From positions 71,591,501-71,655,500 of the forward strand of contig CM056574.1 of the NCBI GenBank assembly GCA_029721435.1: a stretch of DNA of 64,000 nt. Direction: 5' to 3'. The translations under genes and the position numbers were made by a program. The DNA is from Gymnothorax reevesii. Its lineage: Eukaryota; Chordata; Actinopteri; Anguilliformes; Muraenidae. Below, piece after piece: positions 22,141 to 33,612 of the stretch; the stretch's first letter is position 1; every line of letters starts with the position of its first letter. Below the pieces are notes generated by a model that did no database searches, was not told where the DNA came from, and was given only the letters and a program-made list of their open reading frames with translations.

Positions 22141-22157
22141 TTGGGGGCTCGTCCGGG
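22141..22157 (+). promoter_or_regulatory. Primer binding site (tRNA-Pro type)
   Basis: TTGGGGGCTCGTCCGGG two bases after the LTR. It fits the complement of the tRNA-Pro 3' end, the primer used by many retroelements. The two other Gmr1 copies have a variant form. Confidence 0.75.
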
Positions 22158-22276
22158 TTAGAACATTGTGAGAGTCATTTATTGAAAATCTAACATTTCA
22201 AATTGATTAATAGTTTTTTTTTTTATTTTCCTATATATATAGATATATATGTATATATATTGACAGATCAACAGCA

Positions 22277-24105
22277 ATGGATGATTTCTTGGCATCACCA
22301 ACCGTTGAGGTTTTGAAGTCTTTTAAAAAGACAGAACTGCTAGAAATTTGCAGACATTTAGAGCTGACAGAGGTAAAACCAGCCATGCGAAAAGCAAGAC
22401 TGGCTAGAGAGATAGTTGAATATTACATTGATGAAAATGTGTTTGCACCAGGAGATCTGGAACAGTTTCCAGTAGAAAATCCAAATATAGAAATGGAACT
22501 TAAATTAAAAATGCTAGAGATTGAAAGGGAGGAAAAAGAAAAACAAAGGCAGTTTGAGTTAGAAAAATTAGCAAGAGAAGAGAAAAAAGAAAGGGAGGAA
22601 AAAGAAAAACAAAGACAATTTGAGTTAGAAAAATTTGCAAGACAGAGAGATTTTGAATTAGAGAAATTCGATAGAGAAGAAAGACTCCAAATGGAGCAAC
22701 TAAAAATGAAAATTGAAACTGAAAATAAATTTCAGGCTAGCCATGAGGTAAAACTGGTGCCTCCATTTTCAGGAAAAGGACGTAGACAACTATTTCCAGT
22801 GTTTTGAAAAAGTAGCGAAAAGTTGTCAGTGGCCAAAAGAACACTGGCCTCTGCTGTTGCAAACTGTCCTCAAGGGTAAAGCTCAACAAGCCTATTCGGC
22901 TTTGTCTGCAGATGATTCCTCTGATTATGAGGTTGTCAAAAAGGTTATATTGAGAGCTTATGAGTTGGTTCCAGAGGCTTACCGACAGAAATTCAGAGGT
23001 CTGAAGAAATCTGAAAATCAGACTTATGTGGAATTTGCTAATGAGAAGAAGGTTTGCTTTGAGGGCTGGTGTACTTTTTTGGAGGTCAAGGATGATTTCA
23101 ACTCACTAAAAGAAATGGTGTTAGTTGAAGAATTCAAGAACTGTGTTAAGGATGGTGTTAAGACCTACCTTAATGAGAAGCAAGCACTGAATTTGCAATC
23201 AGCTGCCAAATTTGCAGATGAATATGTTCTCACACAAGTCCAAATTTCAGTCAAGCAGTAATAATAGATGGTCCCAATTTCAGAGAAAGGTTTACGGTGA
23301 TACCCAAGATTCCTCACCTAAAGACAAAGACAAATCTGATGGTGCTCAGAAATCCAGTAACAGGTCTGATCAAAGTGTGAAAGCTGACAGTGACAAAAGT
23401 TGTCTAGTTTGCAGTTATTGCAAGAAATCAGGTCATGTTACAACTAACTGTTGGTTCCTTAAAGCTAAGAAAGAAAAAGAAAAGGACACCAAACCAAATG
23501 CCTTTGTGAAAACAAGGTTAGAAACCCCTGTAGTAGATGACCGATCTGCTAAATTGCCTGCTTCTTGTGGGGCTAAAAAGCCTGATACTGCTGACTTTGT
23601 GAGGAAGGAATTTCTTCCATTTGTGTCAGAGGAATTTGTGGCTCTGAATGAGCATACTACTCCTGTCCCCATATATATCCTAAGGGATACCGCAGCTTCT
23701 CAGTCACTCTTGTTGATGGACTCCTTGGAGTTATGTGATGAGACCGCTTCAGTGGATTTCATACTTGTACAAGGTATTGAAGGGAGGACTGTATCTGTAC
23801 CCCTGCGCTCTATATTCTTGAAGTCAGATTTAGTTACAGGACAGGTAAAGGTGGGACTTATGTCAAGTCTACCTATAAAGGGTGTTTCTCTGTTGCTAGG
23901 CAATGACCTGGCTGGGGGCAAAGTAGTTCCCCCTGTACATCTTACTTCACAGCCGAGCACTGAAGATGGGGATGAGGACCCATCTCTGTATCCTCCTTGC
24001 GCAGTGACTCGTGCTATGGCAAAGAAGGCTAAAGAAGATGTTGTGGTGCCGGCTAGCACATTGAATAGTCAGGACTCAGGTGGTTCGCCTCATGACTCTG
24101 ATTAG
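22277..24105 (+). pseudogene. Gmr1 copy 1 Gag-protease, frameshifted
   Basis: Starts MDDFLAS at 22277. An N-terminal helical domain is followed by a charged coiled coil (E/K/R/Q-rich, about residues 75-145). A one-base insertion near 22780 breaks the frame. The capsid region (22800-23230) contains the ELVPEAYRQKFR motif shared with SCAN domains. A two-base loss near 23228 shifts the frame again. A CCHC knuckle (CSYCKKSGHVTTNC) lies at about 23410-23452 and the protease signature reads DTAAS, not DTGAS. A TAG replaces Trp at 24103. Confidence 0.85.
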
Positions 24106-24111
24106 CCTACT

Positions 24112-25580
24112 ATGGTTTCTTCGTTTGAGAACTTATCAGATACTTTTATCAGTTCTCTATTCAGCCAGCCGGATGGGTCTGGTGATTCTGATGTGTCTGG
24201 AGACTTGTCTCTGTCCAGAAAGCGGTTGATTGAGGAGCAAACTAATGATCCTGAAATTTGTGTACTAAAGAGGAGAGCCCTTCCTGATAAAGAAATAGAC
24301 GCAGTTCCAGTTGGGTATTATCTCAAGGATGGTGTGTTGATGCGGAAGTGGCGCCCTCCTGATATCTCTGCCAATGCAGATTGGGCAGTGGTCAGGCAAA
24401 TTGTTGTTCCGAAGGTCTACAGGAATGAGATCTTAACAATGGCTCATAGTTTACCTTTAGGAGGTCATCTTGGTGTTAACAAGACTGTTGATAAGATCAT
24501 AAAACACTTATTTTGGCCTGGGCTTCGGAAAGACGTTTCCAAATTTTGCAAAACCTGTCACACTTGTCAAGTAGTTGGAAAACACCAGTTAGACCCACCT
24601 GTAGCTCCATTGCAGCCTATCCCAGCATTTGGAGAGCCCTTCTCTAAGGTCATTGTTGATTGTGTTGATCCATTATCCAAGACTAGATCTGGAAATCAGT
24701 ACTTGTTGACCATCATGTGTGCATCTACCAGATTCCCTGAAGCCATACCTCTACGTAACATCAAGGCAACTGCAACCTCAAAGGCTTTGATTAAGTTCTT
24801 CACGTTGTTTGGCCTTCCCAGGGAAATTCAGTCAGACCAAGGTAGCAATTTCACTTCAGGATCGTTTCAGCAGGTTGTGTATGAACTAGGTACAAAGCAG
24901 ATTCTTCCTAGTGCCTATCATCCAGAAAGTCAGGGTGCCTTAGAGCGGTTTCATTCCACTCTCAAGACAATGATAAGGACTTATTGTTATGACCATGAGA
25001 AAGACTGGGATGAAGGTGTTAATTTGCTCTTGTTTGCAGCTAGAGAAGCAGTGCAGGAGTCTATGGACTCAGTCCATTTGAGCTAGTGTTTGGTCATGAA
25101 GTGAGAGGACCTTTGCAATTATTGAGTGAACAATGGCAAGAGGAAGAGCCGCACATCAGTCTGTTTGACTATGTTAGCAAGTTCAAGGAAAGATTGCGTG
25201 CAGCTTGTGACCTAGCCAAAGAGAACTTGAAATCAAGTCAGGGAAAAATGAAAACTTGGTATGATCATAAGGCTAGAAGCTGTGAGTTTAAACCAGGAGA
25301 CAAGGTCCTTTTGTTGTTTCCCTTGCAGTCCTATCCATTGCAGGCTAGATTTCATGGTCCTTATGAAATTCTGACAAAACTCAATGATCTCAATTACATT
25401 GTGAAGACTCCAGATAGGAGAAAACCAAAACAATTGTGTCACATTAACATGCTGAAGCCTTATCATGACAGAAATGCTAGGGTTGCAGCTGTCACTTCAG
25501 ATTCTCCTATGGCCGAGATTTGTGAAGATGAGGGGGAGTTTCAAGATGATGAACCTAGAATTAAAGCTGAAGTTCTGTCA
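24112..25580 (+). pseudogene. Gmr1 copy 1 integrase
   Basis: Encodes an HHCC zinc region (GGHLGVNK, CKTCHTC) and a catalytic core with VIVDC, QSDQGSNF and HPESQGALE carrying the D, D(35)E triad. A single-base loss near 25065 shifts the frame before the C-terminal domain, which continues to about 25580 (KVLLLF, GPYEILTKL). It lies upstream of reverse transcriptase, which is the diagnostic feature of the group. Confidence 0.88.
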
Positions 25581-27009
25581 TGTAAATGGTCAAATTCTGA
25601 AGTGTTGCAAAATCTTGATGTAAAACTCCAGCACTTAGAACCCTCAAAGAGAGATCAGTTCGAGAGGTTGATCAAGAAATATGAGGATCTGTTTCCTGAT
25701 GTTCCAAAAAGAGTTTCTATAGCCTGTCATGATGTAGATGTTGGTGATGCCAAACCAATAAAACAGCATCCGTACCGGATGAATCCTGAAAAGAGAAAGA
25801 TTGCTAAGAAAGAGGTTGAGTACGTTAGAACATGATATTATCAGACCCTCCAACTCAGATTGGAGTTCACCCTGTGTGCTAGTTCCAAAACCTGATGGAA
25901 GTACTAGATTCTGTACAGATTATCGCAAAGTCAATGCTGTAACTAGAACTGATGTGTTTCCAATACCTGGGATTGATGATTGTATTGATAGAGTAGGGCA
26001 AGCAAAGTTTCTGGCCAAGATTGATTTATTGAAGGGTTATTGGTGTGTGCCTTTAACTGAGAGGGCCAAGAGCATCTCTGCTTTTGCCACGCCATCTGGG
26101 TTGTACCAGTATGAAGTTCTACCCTTTGGAATGAAAAATGCCCCAGCCACGGTCCAAAGGATGATACAGTCTACAATCGCCGGATTGCCACACACGGGTG
26201 CATACATCGATGACCTGATCACATGGAGTGACTCCTGGGAAGAACATCTAAAAGATGTAGAGACGTTGTTCCAGCGCCTGACCCAGGCCAACTTGACTGT
26301 TAACCTGAACAAGAGTGACTTAGGTTGTGCTACTGTCACCTATCTCGGCTACGTCATAGGCCAGGGTAAGGTGGCACCCATAAATGCTAAAGTCCAAGCC
26401 ATCATGGACTTTCCAGTTCCTGACAACAAAAAAGCTTTGCCCCGCTTCCTTGGAATGATCGGGTATTACCGCAAGTTCTGCAAGAACTTTGCTGAGATTG
26501 CTCTCAGTCTAACTAACCAACTGAAGAAAGGCGTAAAGTTCACTTGGGATGATGCATGCCAGAGAGCCTTCGATCGCCTGAAGTCTCTGCTGTGTCACTT
26601 CCCCGTGCTCAAATCTCCTGACTTCAACAAACCGTTCTCCATCGCGGTCGATGCTAGCGACCAAGCTTGTGGATCTGTGCTCTTACAGAGAAGTTTCTCT
26701 GATGACATTGTGCATCCCGTGGCATACTTCTCCAGGAAGTTCAATCGCCACCAAAGGAACTATTCCACAATAGAGAAGGAGCTGTTGGCTCTGGTTCTAT
26801 CTTTACAACACTTTGATGTTTATGATTGGACAGGGCAAAAGCCAATGGTTGTGTACACAGATCACAATCCGTTAATTTTTTTGAGTAAGATGAAAAACAA
26901 GAATCGAAGATTGTTGAATTGGAGTTTGATTTTACAAGAGTTTGACTTGGAAAGTAAGCATGTAAAGGGTACGGTCAATGTAATTGCTGATTGCCTATCC
27001 CATGTTTGA
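25581..27009 (+). pseudogene. Gmr1 copy 1 reverse transcriptase and RNase H
   Basis: At the point where copies 2 and 3 carry UGA this copy has a Ser codon, so integrase and reverse transcriptase are in one frame. A two-base loss near 25826 then shifts it. The reverse transcriptase has KIDLLKGYW and YIDD; the RNase H region has AVDASDQACG, EKELLAL and YTDHNPL. It ends at a TGA at 27007. Confidence 0.88.
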
Positions 27010-27150
27010 ATATGTATATATATATATATCACGTGTTTATTTGAATATTGTATGATATGTATATATAGACAAGTGTCCACTTAACCATTTTGTATTGAAA
27101 AGAAAAATTTTGCCTTTTTGAGTCAAAATTTTTCCCTTTTAGAATGGAGG

Positions 27151-27641
27151 TGTAATGTGAATAGAGGCCACTAGATGGCAGCATTTACCTTTTTTTTGTT
27201 AAGCTCAGGCTGGAGCTATGTTTGGACATGTTTCAGACATGTCTGGGGCAAGTCCCCGAAAATTAAAAAAAAAGGTCTAAATGTGGGTTGGGTCTGCGAA
27301 AGAGTATATAAGGAGTAGAATTGAGACAGTAAAGTAGTAGGAGAAATTGCAAGAAGAAGGATACGTGTGACCAGACCTGTCATTCTGTTCAAGACCTGTG
27401 AAGTTTCTTTTGTGGATTTTTGCCTGTGTTAGAGCATTTTCCTCACCCAGGACATTACCAAGCCACCCCACCAAAAAGGGACTGTAAATATTTCTGTTTT
27501 TTGTTGTATTAAATCTTGGTCAGTAAGTTAGTTAGTTGTTTAGTTGTCTGTTGATTAAATGTGTTTAAGTTTTTAAAACTGTGTCTGTCATCCCTTCCTG
27601 TTGCTGTTGGGTTGTAAATGTAATAAATTGGGGCCATAACA
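27151..27641 (+). repeat. 3' LTR of Gmr1 copy 1
   Basis: 491 bp, TGTAATGTG to CCATAACA, preceded by the purine-rich AGAATGGAGG that serves as polypurine tract. It contains a TATATAAGG promoter-like box near 27304. GCAT follows directly as the target duplication. Confidence 0.9.
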
Positions 27642-27645
27642 GCAT

Positions 27646-29842
27646 GAAAAAAACTTCATTGGAGCCACGCCCTAAACCCAACAGGAAGTCGGCCATTTTG
27701 ATTTGAATTTTTGAATTTTCAAACAAACTCCTCCTAGGGATTTCGCCCAATCGACTTCAAATTTGGTACAGATTATTGTGAGACCTAGCTGATCAAAAGT
27801 TGTGTTCTGCAGATCTGTAAGTCAAAAGGCGTGGCTGCTAGGGCGTGAAAAATTTTTGTGACTTGAGGAAAAAATTTCACAAGGCTCTCACAGCCAAATA
27901 CTTGATTTTAGAAGCTTCAAACTTGCTGAACATGATGAGGGCGCCGCCCTGAATATCCTGATATATTAACTTGCCACTTTGCTTATCGCGCCTCTCTGTG
28001 GTAACAGGAAGTGACCACTCATCACTTCCACTTCTACTGATGACACAATATTGAACCAATCAACTTCATTCCACTTCTAAAACATGCAAAACAAGTTGCT
28101 GAAGCTACATTATGAACGTTGTACTGCTACGAGTAATGGCGTCTGTGTGGCAACGCGGTGACTTTGGATCCCTCGCCATGAAAATACGTTTGGGATTCCC
28201 AATGCTCTCACGCCCACATACTTGACTGTAGTAGCTTCAAACTAGCTGATCATAATAATTGCAATGCCCTGAACGTCCAGATGCATTAACTTCCCACTTT
28301 GCTACTAGCGGGCGCTAGTAGCAAAGTGGGAAGTTAATGCATCTGGAATGTTTATTATTCCTGTGGTAACAGGAAGTGTCCAGTTGTTACTTTCACTTCT
28401 ACTGATGACACATAGTTGAACACATCAACCTCATTCCACTTCTATTACATGCAAAACAAATTAATGAAGCTACCTCATAAATGCTGTGCAGCTACGCAGA
28501 ACTGAGTCCGTGTAGTGAGGCAGCGACTTTCCACCCCTCGTCATGAAAATACGTTTAGGTTTTTGATGCCTTTAATAAACTTGTATCATCATAAAAATTG
28601 ATAGACAGGTCAAGGGTGGCGAGCTCTCACATTGTATTGGGGGTTTGCCCTTGAGGGCAGCAAAATGCCTCGATGGCGCCCCCTTGAAATTTTCAAAAAC
28701 CCCTCCTCATAGGAGTTTTTTTGGATTAGGAAGATGAAAATTGGTACACGTGTATTTGGCCAAGACGCAAAAAAAAGTCTCCGGCATCATTTGTCTACTC
28801 CAAAAAGGAAGTCAGCCATTTTGATTTTAACGTGTCATTTTTGCCAGATTTCCACACATTGTATTTTAACGCACTCCTCCCAGAGATTTCATCCATTCTA
28901 AACCAGATTAATTATGAAACATTGAAAGACCATGCTGATCAAAAATTGTGCTCTGCAGGTCTGTAGGTCAGTGGGCGTGGCTACTAACAGGAAGTGACCA
29001 GTTTTTACTTTCACTTGTACTCATGACATATAGTTGAACCCATCAATTTTTTTCCACCGGTACAAGATGTAGAAAAAGTTGCTGAAGCTCCATTATGAAC
29101 ACTGCGAAGCTACGAGTGTTGGCGTCTGTGTGGCAACGTTGTGACTTTGGATCCCTCGCCATGAAAATACGTTTGGGATTTCCAATGCTCTCACGCCCAC
29201 ATACTTGACTGTAGTAGCTTCAAACTTGCTGGTCATGATGATTGCTCAACCCTGAAGGTCCAGATCTATTCACTTCCCACTTTGCTCGCCCCCCTGTGGT
29301 AACAGGAAGTGACCAGTTATTACTTTCACTTGTACTGATGACACAAAGTTGAACACATCAACCTCATTCCACTTCTTTTACATGCAAAACAAATTAATGA
29401 AGCTACCTTATGAATGCTGTGCAGCTAAGCATAATGGCGTCCGTGTCGTGACGCGGCGACTATCCATCTCTCGTCATGAAAATACATTTAGGTTTTTGAT
29501 GCCTTTAATAAACTTGTATCATCATAAAAATTAAGAGACAGGTCAAGGGTGGCAAGCTTTCACATCTGATTGGGGGTGTCCCCTTGGGGCAGCAAAATGC
29601 CTCGATAGCGCCCCCTTGAATTTTTCAAAAACCCCTCCCCATAGGGGTTTTTTTGGAGTAGGAAGATGAAAATTAGTACACGTGTATTTGGCCAAGACGC
29701 ACAAAAAATTCTCTGGCATCATTTGTCTACTCCAAACAGGAAGTCAGCCATTTTGATTTTAACATGTCATTTTTGCCTGATTTCCACACATTGTATTTTA
29801 ATGCAATCCTCCAAGAGATTTCATCCAATCAAAACCACATTT

Positions 29843-29850
<8 letters not shown>
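27646..29850 (+). repeat. Noncoding repeat block E, middle part
   Basis: Resumes block E after Gmr1 copy 1 with the same order of units as block D (ACTTCATTGGAGCCACGCCC onward). It contains the perfect palindrome at 28277-28346 and several CTGTGGTAACAGGAAGTG units. No gene is seen. It is interrupted at TTAATAA by the L2 LINE. Confidence 0.7.
28277..28346. repeat. Perfect 34-bp inverted repeat, 2-nt spacer
   Basis: The left arm 28277-28310 begins CCAGATGCATTAAC and ends CTACTAGCG. The right arm 28313-28346 is its exact reverse complement. Only GG separates the arms. The parallel units elsewhere have just the left arm followed by CCCCCTGTGG, so the right arm is a new, locally copied inverted segment. 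Confidence 0.9.
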
Positions 29851-29873
<23 letters not shown>

Positions 29874-29977
29874 GATTTTATTTATAATGCACTTTACATT
29901 AAAAGACTTCTAATTGGCCTTTTTGAATAAGAAGGTCTTAAGGCCTTTTTTAAAGACCTCCGCACTTTGTGGAGCCC

Positions 29978-31558
29978 TCAGGGTCTCTGGGAGGGCATTC
30001 CAGAGTCAAGGGGCAACTGACTGGAAGGCCCTGTCTCCCATGGTGGAGAGTTTAGTCCTTGGTTGGTGGAAGCAGTTGGTGGAAGAGGAGCGCAGGCTTC
30101 GTGTGGCGGTGTGGATGGTGAGTAATTCGCTAAGGTAGGCAGGGGCAGTTCCTGATGGGTGAGGAGGCAGAGTTTATATTGTATTCTGTACTGTATGGGT
30201 AACCAGTGAAGGGATTTAAGGACAGGAGTGATGTGATCGTATTTGCGCCTCCTCCTCGTCAGGATCCGGGCAGCACAGTTCTGAATGTACTGGAGTTTTT
30301 GGAGGCTCTTGCCAGGGATTCCGACAAGGAGGGCATTGCAGTAGTCCAACCTGGAGGAGACAAAGGCATGGACCAACCCCTCAGCATCCGGTTTGGAGAG
30401 GGAGGGACGGAGTTTGGTTTGTTTTTGAGATGGAAGAAAGAGACCTTGCAGAGGTAGTGGATGTGGGTGTCAAATGAGAGATGAGAGTCCAATCTAATTC
30501 CTAGATTTGTAACAGAGGTGGACTAGGGAATATTGTGATCAAGAATAAGGATGCTGTTGAGGGAAAGAGACTGGGTCTGATGCGGAGTGCCTATGATGAT
30601 GGCTTCAGTTTTATTGCCGTTGAGTTGGAGAAAGTTGGTTGCCATCCATGCCTCTATCTCCTCCAGGCAGGCTTGAAATGTATCTAGCAGAGCTGAAGGG
30701 AGTGTAGAGTCCATTTTCATATATAACTGTGTGTCATCGGCATAGCAAAGAAACCTTGTGTTTATTGAATATCTGACCTAGGGGGAGCATGTAGATGGTG
30801 AACAGGGTTGGACCAAGAACAGACCCTTGTGGTACTCCACAGGTGACAGTGTGCGGTGATGATGTTGATTGTCCAAGGGCCACATGCTCTGTTCTGTCAG
30901 TGAGATATGAATTGAACCAGTTTAGTGCTGTACCAGAGAGTCCAACCATGGTCTGGAGCCGATGGAGCAGGATGGTGTGATCAACAGTGTCAAAAGCAGC
31001 CGACAAATCTAGCAGGAGGAGGAGGGATGGTGAGCCCTGGTCCGCAGTCATCAGCAAATCATTGATAACGCAGACCAGGGCTGTCTCCGTACTGTGAGAT
31101 GGGCGGAAACCAGACAGAAATTTTTCATACAGATTATGGAGGTGAAGATGATTATGGAGTTGAGTATGAACAACTTTTTCCAGGACCTTTGATATAAACG
31201 GGAGGGTTGATACAGGTCTATAATGGACTAAAATGCTTGGGTCGAGAGTTGGCTTTTTTAAGTGGGGGCGTATAACAGCAGTTTTGAGAGGTGGGGGGAC
31301 ATGACCGGATTGAAGTGACTGATGGCAGAGATGTTTGATTTGAGTAACTGTGTTGGGAGAGGATCCAGTGGGCATGTAGAGGTCCTCATGCTTTTTAGAA
31401 CCCTCTCAACCTCTGACTTGGTGACATCTGAGAATAGAGAGAGAGTGTTCAGTAGCTTAGGGAGAGAAGTGTCCAAGAGAGGTGTGGTTGAGGGTGGAAG
31501 AGCTGACCGAATTGAAGATACTTTGTTAGTAAAGAAGTCCATGAATTTATTACACTGA
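29978..31558 (-). pseudogene. L2 reverse transcriptase, in pieces
   Basis: Four overlapping or adjacent frames: 31542-31258 (TSTCPLDPLPT linker), 31375-30734 (YRPVSTLPFISKVLEK, DLSAAFDTVDH, CGVPQGSVLGP), 30720-30523 (thumb region, [13 protein letters not shown]) and 30376-29978 (SRLDYCNALLVGIP, LKSLHWLPIQYRI). The YADD region falls at the break near 30730. Each piece is recognisable, but none joins without a frame change. Confidence 0.82.
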
Positions 31559-31761
31559 TCTGTGCTGGAGTCGGCATGTGAGAATGTGGGAGGTTTGAGT
31601 AACTTGTTTATTGCTGAGAAGAGCTGTTTAGAATTACCAGTGTTAAGTGATATTTTATGAGAGAAATATTGGGACCTGGTTGTAGTGAGTGCTTTTGAAT
31701 ATGATTTTTGATGGTCACGGTAGGCTTGCTTATGAACAAGGAGGCCACTGGAGATATACCG

Positions 31762-32640
31762 TCACTCAAGGGCGCGACCAGCTCTCTTCATGCTCCGGAG
31801 CTCTAATGTATACCAAGGAGCAGACCGAGAGAATGTTACAGTTCTTGTTTTGACTGGAGCGTGTGCTTCAAGGATATTGCTCAGGCTGGTGTTATAGTAG
31901 TCAACAGATCCATTTACTGATGTGAACTGTGTGACTTGTGCAATATTGTGAATATCCTGATTGAAGAGGGTGGTGTCTATTGCTTTCAGATTTCTAAATT
32001 GGATCTGACGTTTTGTTTTAATGTATGGGCCAGTTAACAGTAGTTTTAAGGATATGATTTTATGATCTGATACACCTAAGTCACAGACTTGTAGGTTTGT
32101 AATTGGGGCAGAGTCGGTTATGACTAAATCAAGAATGTGACCTTTGGTGTGTGTGGGTTCTGTAACATGTTGTGTGAGTTGCAGGCAGTCCAGGACCTCA
32201 AGAAATTCTGCAGCGGAGCGATTTGTGGGGGAGTCAACATGCAAATTAAAATCTCCCAGTATGATTGTTTTATCAGAGGTTATACAGAGTGATGTAAGTA
32301 AATCTTGCAATTCATAAATAAATCCAGGGTGTGGTTTGGGGGGGCGATAAATAAGGAGGAATGTTGTGGATTCTTTTTGTGATAAACACTTGAATAAAAG
32401 ACCTTCAAATGTTGTCAACTCTGGCAGTAGGAGGGGGGTTATGTTATTATGTTATTAATTATTGTCATAAATGACAGCCAGGCCACCACCACGACCAGTG
32501 GTCCTTGCCTTCTCCAGGTAGGTGTATCCTGGTGGGCAGGCTTCATTCAAAGCAAGATATGACTGTGGTTTATGCTAAGTCTCTGTGAGGCACAATATTT
32601 GTGTGTGCTCATCAAGGATATGTTGAAATATGAAGCCGGA
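31762..32640 (-). pseudogene. L2 apurinic endonuclease domain
   Basis: The start (32640-32450) is broken by stops. From 32418 the frame reads FLLIYRPPKPHPGF, ILGDFNLHVD (catalytic GDFN), HILDLVITDS and DLGVSDHKIIS (catalytic SDH). These are the middle and C-terminal endonuclease motifs. A stop separates it from the reverse transcriptase part. Confidence 0.82.
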
Positions 32641-33597
32641 TTAATTGGTTAAAGACTGGGAATTAAAAAGTTCTATTTTTATGTCGGATATGGACTTACA
32701 TTTTGGAAGAGTGCGAAGGAGGCGGAAATCCACCCCATGTTTTCCATGTTGCCGATGTTTATTAGTCCTTGTTGTGGTCGTGTTCTGATGACGACACTGC
32801 CAGTGACACGATGGACGTGCGCCGGGGAGATACCGATGAGGTCGTGGTGGAGGCTGACTGGAGGAATATTCTCTGTTTTCGCGGAATCCGGACGAATTGG
32901 AATGGCAATGGGATTGACGATGGTGGAGTCTGCGTTCCCAGGCGCTGGTTGGAGCAGCCCGAGCGGGAGATGCGGGTGCGAGACCGAGGAGACGCTGCAG
33001 CGGGGCTAGCGAGCGCAGTCTGTCCCAGGTAGACGCGCCACTCCCGGGCTCCAATGGCTCCGTCCCGCGGGTCGCCTCTCCTGTCCTGGATTCTGGCGTC
33101 ACAGCTGGCAACAGGACGCTCGCCGGGAGGCCAGAAAGATGCGAGTGAGTTGTTTGCCATGATGTGTAGTAGTATGAACAAAGGGAGAATACCTGTAAGT
33201 TTTCGACGGTGCTCCTGTTGTTAGCAGCGGTGTTTACACGATGGCTCTGATTTGCTCGGTAGTTGACCGGGCCGGGGCACTGGTGAATGTCCCCGGACAG
33301 CAGAAGGCAGATGGCTATGATGAATGCAAGGGTTTGATGTTGCTTCAACGCGGTCTTGTAGTATGTTGACGAGCGACTGAAGAGTTGAGGACGGATGAGA
33401 GCGGCCAGTACATGTTTACCAAACCCAAAGTGTTTGTTCAGTTGGGTTTGGAGCGGCTTTTTCAAGGATGGCGAATTAATGCCAAATGTGTAAAAGTCTG
33501 TAGATGTTTGACCAGTGTCGGATACGGCAGAGTTACTTATGAGCAGAACGTGGAAAAGGAGAGCTGTAACTACCCCTGCCGTACCTGGCGCCGCCAT
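32641..33597 (-). pseudogene. L2 ORF, N-terminal leader region
   Basis: The frame starts 8 bases from the element's 5' end. Residues 1-25 are hydrophobic and look like a signal peptide (VVTALLFHVLLI). A second hydrophobic run (AFIIAICLLL, 91-100) leads straight into GDIHQCPGP (102-110), a 2A-like motif. The remaining 200 residues are low complexity, Pro/Ser/Arg-rich. The frame reaches NSQSLTN, the usual start of the L2 endonuclease, and then hits an in-frame TAA. Confidence 0.75.
33268..33297 (-). other. 2A-like ribosome-skipping motif, degenerate
   Basis: Encodes SGDIHQCPGP. The 2A consensus ends D-x-E/H-x-N-P-G-P. Here the Asn before PGP is Cys, which would be expected to abolish skipping. 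2A-like motifs at this position are known in APE-type LINEs. Confidence 0.65.
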
Positions 33598-33612
33598 GCT
33601 CCATGTTAATAA

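Larger units (their letters stand above)
21985..27641 (+). mobile_element. Gmr1-type LTR retrotransposon, copy 1 (decayed)
   Basis: Complete insertion with 4-bp target duplications GCAT (21981-21984 and 27642-27645) and LTRs beginning TG and ending CA. Domain order is Gag, protease, integrase, reverse transcriptase, RNase H: integrase lies before reverse transcriptase, as in the Gmr1 group of Ty3/gypsy elements first described from cod. Four frameshifts and a nonsense codon make it inactive. AT-rich simple sequence lies at about 22230-22262 and 27010-27035. Confidence 0.92.
29851..33605 (-). mobile_element. L2-clade LINE, near full length, decayed
   Basis: A minus-strand LINE with 7-bp target duplications TTAATAA (29844-29850 and 33606-33612). 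The 3' end lies at an ATA/AAT run. The coding order on the minus strand is a leader with a 2A-like motif, endonuclease, then reverse transcriptase. The reverse transcriptase phrases ([35 protein letters not shown]) are those of fish L2. It is inactive because of stops and frameshifts. Confidence 0.9.

Noticed and set aside
32737..33032. Plus-strand frames opposite the L2 leader
   Set aside because: They are antisense shadows of the GC-rich L2 leader, with no known motif.
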